A stretch of 64,000 bases of DNA, from NCBI GenBank assembly GCA_038749025.1, contig JBCDIL010000005.1:1-64000 (forward strand), written 5' to 3'. The notes under the pieces are model-generated. The model was not told where the DNA came from and made no database searches. It was given only the letters and a program-made list of their open reading frames with translations. Both the position numbers and the translations under genes were made by a program. Numbering within the stretch: the stretch's first letter is position 1; every line of letters begins with the position of its first letter. The stretch comes from JBCAXA01 sp038749025 (GTDB taxonomy: Bacteria; Pseudomonadota; Gammaproteobacteria; Steroidobacterales; Woeseiaceae). This document shows positions 62,065-64,000 of the stretch, piece after piece.

Positions 62065-64000
62065 TTAGAACGAGACTTCGAATATCACGCCGAAGGTCTG
62101 TGGCTGACCGAGTGTCGCACCCGATAAGCTTGAATCCGTCGTATTGCGACCGACGCTCACAAGATACTGCTCATCGAACACGTTCTGTCCATAGACAAAC
62201 GCTCCCCAGCGCTCCTGGGTGTAACCAAACCGCACATTAGTAACAAAGTAGGGGTCATTCTCTAATTCCGGTCCGTTTTGGATGCCAGCAAAGTAAGACT
62301 CGGAGTAAATGTTGTCGACGGTCAAAGAAAACCCTGATCCAAATACATACGTTCCACCAAACGATGCGTTAAACCGCGGTTGAAACGGAAATTCGTTGCC
62401 GTTGAAGTTACCGCCTTGGAAAAGAAAATCGCCGAATTCCGATTTGGCGATACCGGCCGACGCGTACAACGACAAATCGTCGCTCGCCTCCCACAATGTC
62501 TCAAGCTCAAACCCGTACAGCTCCGATTCGCCAGCGTTAGCAATAAAGCGCACAAGCGGGACGAGCGGATCCGGCGAGAATCGTACCTGCATGTCCTTGT
62601 AGTCAATCAAGAAGGCATTGGCGCTAACCGACAATGACCCATCCAAGAAAAGGCCACGAAAGGCGAGTTCGTAGTTGTCGGTAAACTCGGGCGCAAACTC
62701 GATCGGCTCGTTCGAATCTGGACGGATATCGGCACCACCCGGTCGATAGCCGCGTTGGTAAACTAGGCTCAGGCCAACGTTCTCAGTGAAGTTATAGGTC
62801 AGAGCGAGCTTCGGCAAAAACGCATCGAAATCAGCATCGCCTTCAAAATCGACATTCGTATTCGGTAAGAACGGTAGTTCCGGAACGGCTTGAAACGACT
62901 GGTTTTCATTGCGCGTGGAATCCTCAAAGTCGTAGCGCGCACCGAACACGACTGTCCACGCGTCGGTCAGCTCGAACTCGGCCTCACCGAACACCGCAAT
63001 GTTCTGGAAATTATTGTCGTAGCCATCCGAGCCGGAGAAAATCGCGCCAAGGAAGGGCCCAGACAGTATTCGCGCACTGGTCTCGTCGAACTCGTTGTAG
63101 TAAAAGCCAGCAATGCCGCGAAACACGCCAGCCGCGTCGTAGTTGAGCCGCAACTCCTGCGTCAGTGCTTTGTCGCTTGCATCAGCAATCGATGTTATCC
63201 CTACCCCCTCTGTGGCTGGAACGGGATCGAGCTTGTTCGTCAAATCAGAATATGTCGTTATCGACGTAACGCTGAGAGCGTCACTGATTTCGTATTCCAC
63301 GTTGAGCGAATACGACGTGACTTCGGTGGATGTGATGTTGACCGTATCGGTAATCCGCCCAGCGAAAAAATCGGGGCCATTGACGGCATTCAGCCCCTCA
63401 ATGCTATCGCTTTGCGTGATCGATAAAATAGCGCTCAGGTTCTTGGTCGGCGAGTACAGCAGTTTGGCGCGTATCTGGTCGCGTTCGTTGATACCGACAT
63501 CATCCAGTACTTGTCCGTCAGCGGTCACAAACTCAGTGAATCCGTCGGTGGCGGTGAAGTCAGCGGCGACGCGGAACGCGAGGACGTCATCGACGATCGG
63601 CCCCCCGAAGGCGACAGCGTATTGACTGCTATCAAACTCGCCGACGGCAACTCTCGCCCGTCCAGTCCAGTCAAAGGTAGGATTGGCCGTATTGATAATG
63701 ATGGCCCCACCTAACGCTGCGCGCCCTTGGGTCGTCGTCTGAGCGCCGCGAAAAACCTCGACTTGCTCTACGTCCCACGTACTCAAGAGGCCATTGCCGG
63801 CGCCAAACTGCGACTGCACGGCGCCGTCGACGTAAATCGCCGAGGTTTGCGACGTGTCACCGGTACCACTGCCGACTCCGCGCTCTGGAATGCCCCGGAT
63901 CGAATAACCGCTGCCGCCACTGTCAACGACGTTCGGTATCCGCTGCAGGACCTGCTCGATATCCGTGATGAAGCTCGAGTCGATGACATCGCCGCGTAGT
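62065..64000 (-). CDS. TonB-dependent receptor (partial, N-terminus beyond the right edge)
   Basis: The frame is open from the right edge to a stop at 62065, about 645 residues. The visible plug has SYGSGGSDVVN-like text read from the edge (VVDSGGSGYSIRGIPERGVG, QTSAIYVDGAVQSQFGAG) and VEQVEVFRGAQTTTQGRAAL. The barrel ends in GVIFEVSF, with the terminal aromatic residue. The signal peptide and TonB box are outside the window. It converges with the catabolic cluster and could import its substrate, but no regulon site is visible near it in the window. Confidence 0.88.
   Translation of the reverse strand, partial: LRGDVIDSSFITDIEQVLQRIPNVVDSGGSGYSIRGIPERGVGSGTGDTSQTSAIYVDGAVQSQFGAGNGLLSTWDVEQVEVFRGAQTTTQGRAALGGAIIINTANPTFDWTGRARVAVGEFDSSQYAVAFGGPIVDDVLAFRVAADFTATDGFTEFVTADGQVLDDVGINERDQIRAKLLYSPTKNLSAILSITQSDSIEGLNAVNGPDFFAGRITDTVNITSTEVTSYSLNVEYEISDALSVTSITTYSDLTNKLDPVPATEGVGITSIADASDKALTQELRLNYDAAGVFRGIAGFYYNEFDETSARILSGPFLGAIFSGSDGYDNNFQNIAVFGEAEFELTDAWTVVFGARYDFEDSTRNENQSFQAVPELPFLPNTNVDFEGDADFDAFLPKLALTYNFTENVGLSLVYQRGYRPGGADIRPDSNEPIEFAPEFTDNYELAFRGLFLDGSLSVSANAFLIDYKDMQVRFSPDPLVPLVRFIANAGESELYGFELETLWEASDDLSLYASAGIAKSEFGDFLFQGGNFNGNEFPFQPRFNASFGGTYVFGSGFSLTVDNIYSESYFAGIQNGPELENDPYFVTNVRFGYTQERWGAFVYGQNVFDEQYLVSVGRNTTDSSLSGATLGQPQTFGVIFEVSF

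Noticed and set aside
1..64000. Mobile elements, prophage, CRISPR, tRNA or rRNA genes
   Set aside because: No transposase, integrase, phage structural gene, regular short repeat array, cloverleaf or rRNA sequence was recognised by eye. A covariance-model scan would settle the RNA genes.

Overview
The window looks like a piece of a marine, alginate-using gammaproteobacterial chromosome. The reasons are a homodimeric AceE-type pyruvate dehydrogenase E1, PurU, an AhpC/AhpF pair, a FecI/FecR/TonB-receptor surface-signalling set, four TonB-dependent receptors in 64 kb, and an alginate locus built on a TonB receptor with PL7 lyases and no SusD homologue. This placement is an inference from gene content; no rRNA or tRNA is visible. 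There is no prophage, insertion sequence or CRISPR array. Many genes start with GTG or TTG, and several intergenic gaps hold strong hairpins without U-tracts.

Layout. (1) 1-3.0 kb: a molybdenum hydroxylase pair (large subunit cut by the left edge) divergent from a succinate-semialdehyde dehydrogenase-like gene, then a hybrid histidine kinase with extracytoplasmic TPRs (3.1-5.7 kb). (2) 6.0-10.3 kb: a FecI/FecR/receptor iron-uptake system with Fur-box-like sites. (3) 10.5-12.8 kb: ahpC-ahpF, with an intrinsic-terminator-like hairpin in the ahpC leader and another hairpin between the genes. (4) 13.2-27.3 kb: a putative catabolic island. It holds a TPR protein, two alpha/beta hydrolases whose nucleophile Ser is replaced by His, three VOC-fold proteins, a Sel1-like protein, a TonB receptor, two MFS carriers, a zinc-free quinone-oxidoreductase-like enzyme and a protein of unknown function. 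(5) 27.4-37.5 kb: an alginate-utilisation operon on the minus strand: a 1428-residue multidomain lipoprotein, a TonB receptor and two PL7 alginate lyases, preceded by two FadR/PdhR-type palindromes.

(6) 38.2-62.0 kb: the most interesting part, a large catabolic cluster. It contains an orphan AceE plus SnoaL-like protein, two GPH-family symporters, a tautomerase without Pro1, a BNR propeller protein, an SDR, an aldehyde dehydrogenase, an N-formyl-hydrolase-like alpha/beta hydrolase, an isochorismatase-type amidase and a LigM-like THF-dependent demethylase. It also has a MetV-MetF fusion, a GntR/HutC regulator, GlcG-like and AhpD-like proteins, an aromatic-acid-type MFS carrier, PurU, and an aconitase-X pair flanked by two PYROXD2-like FAD oxidoreductases. 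Eight copies of one 18-bp palindromic motif lie in front of most of its transcription units, which marks it as one regulon, probably under the encoded GntR/HutC repressor. My reading is uptake of a methylated, probably nitrogen-containing compound, methyl transfer to THF, one-carbon disposal through MetF and PurU, and ring or chain breakdown by the hydrolases, dehydratase and oxidoreductases. The substrate is not determinable from the sequence.

(7) 62.1-64.0 kb: another TonB receptor, its N-terminus cut by the right edge.
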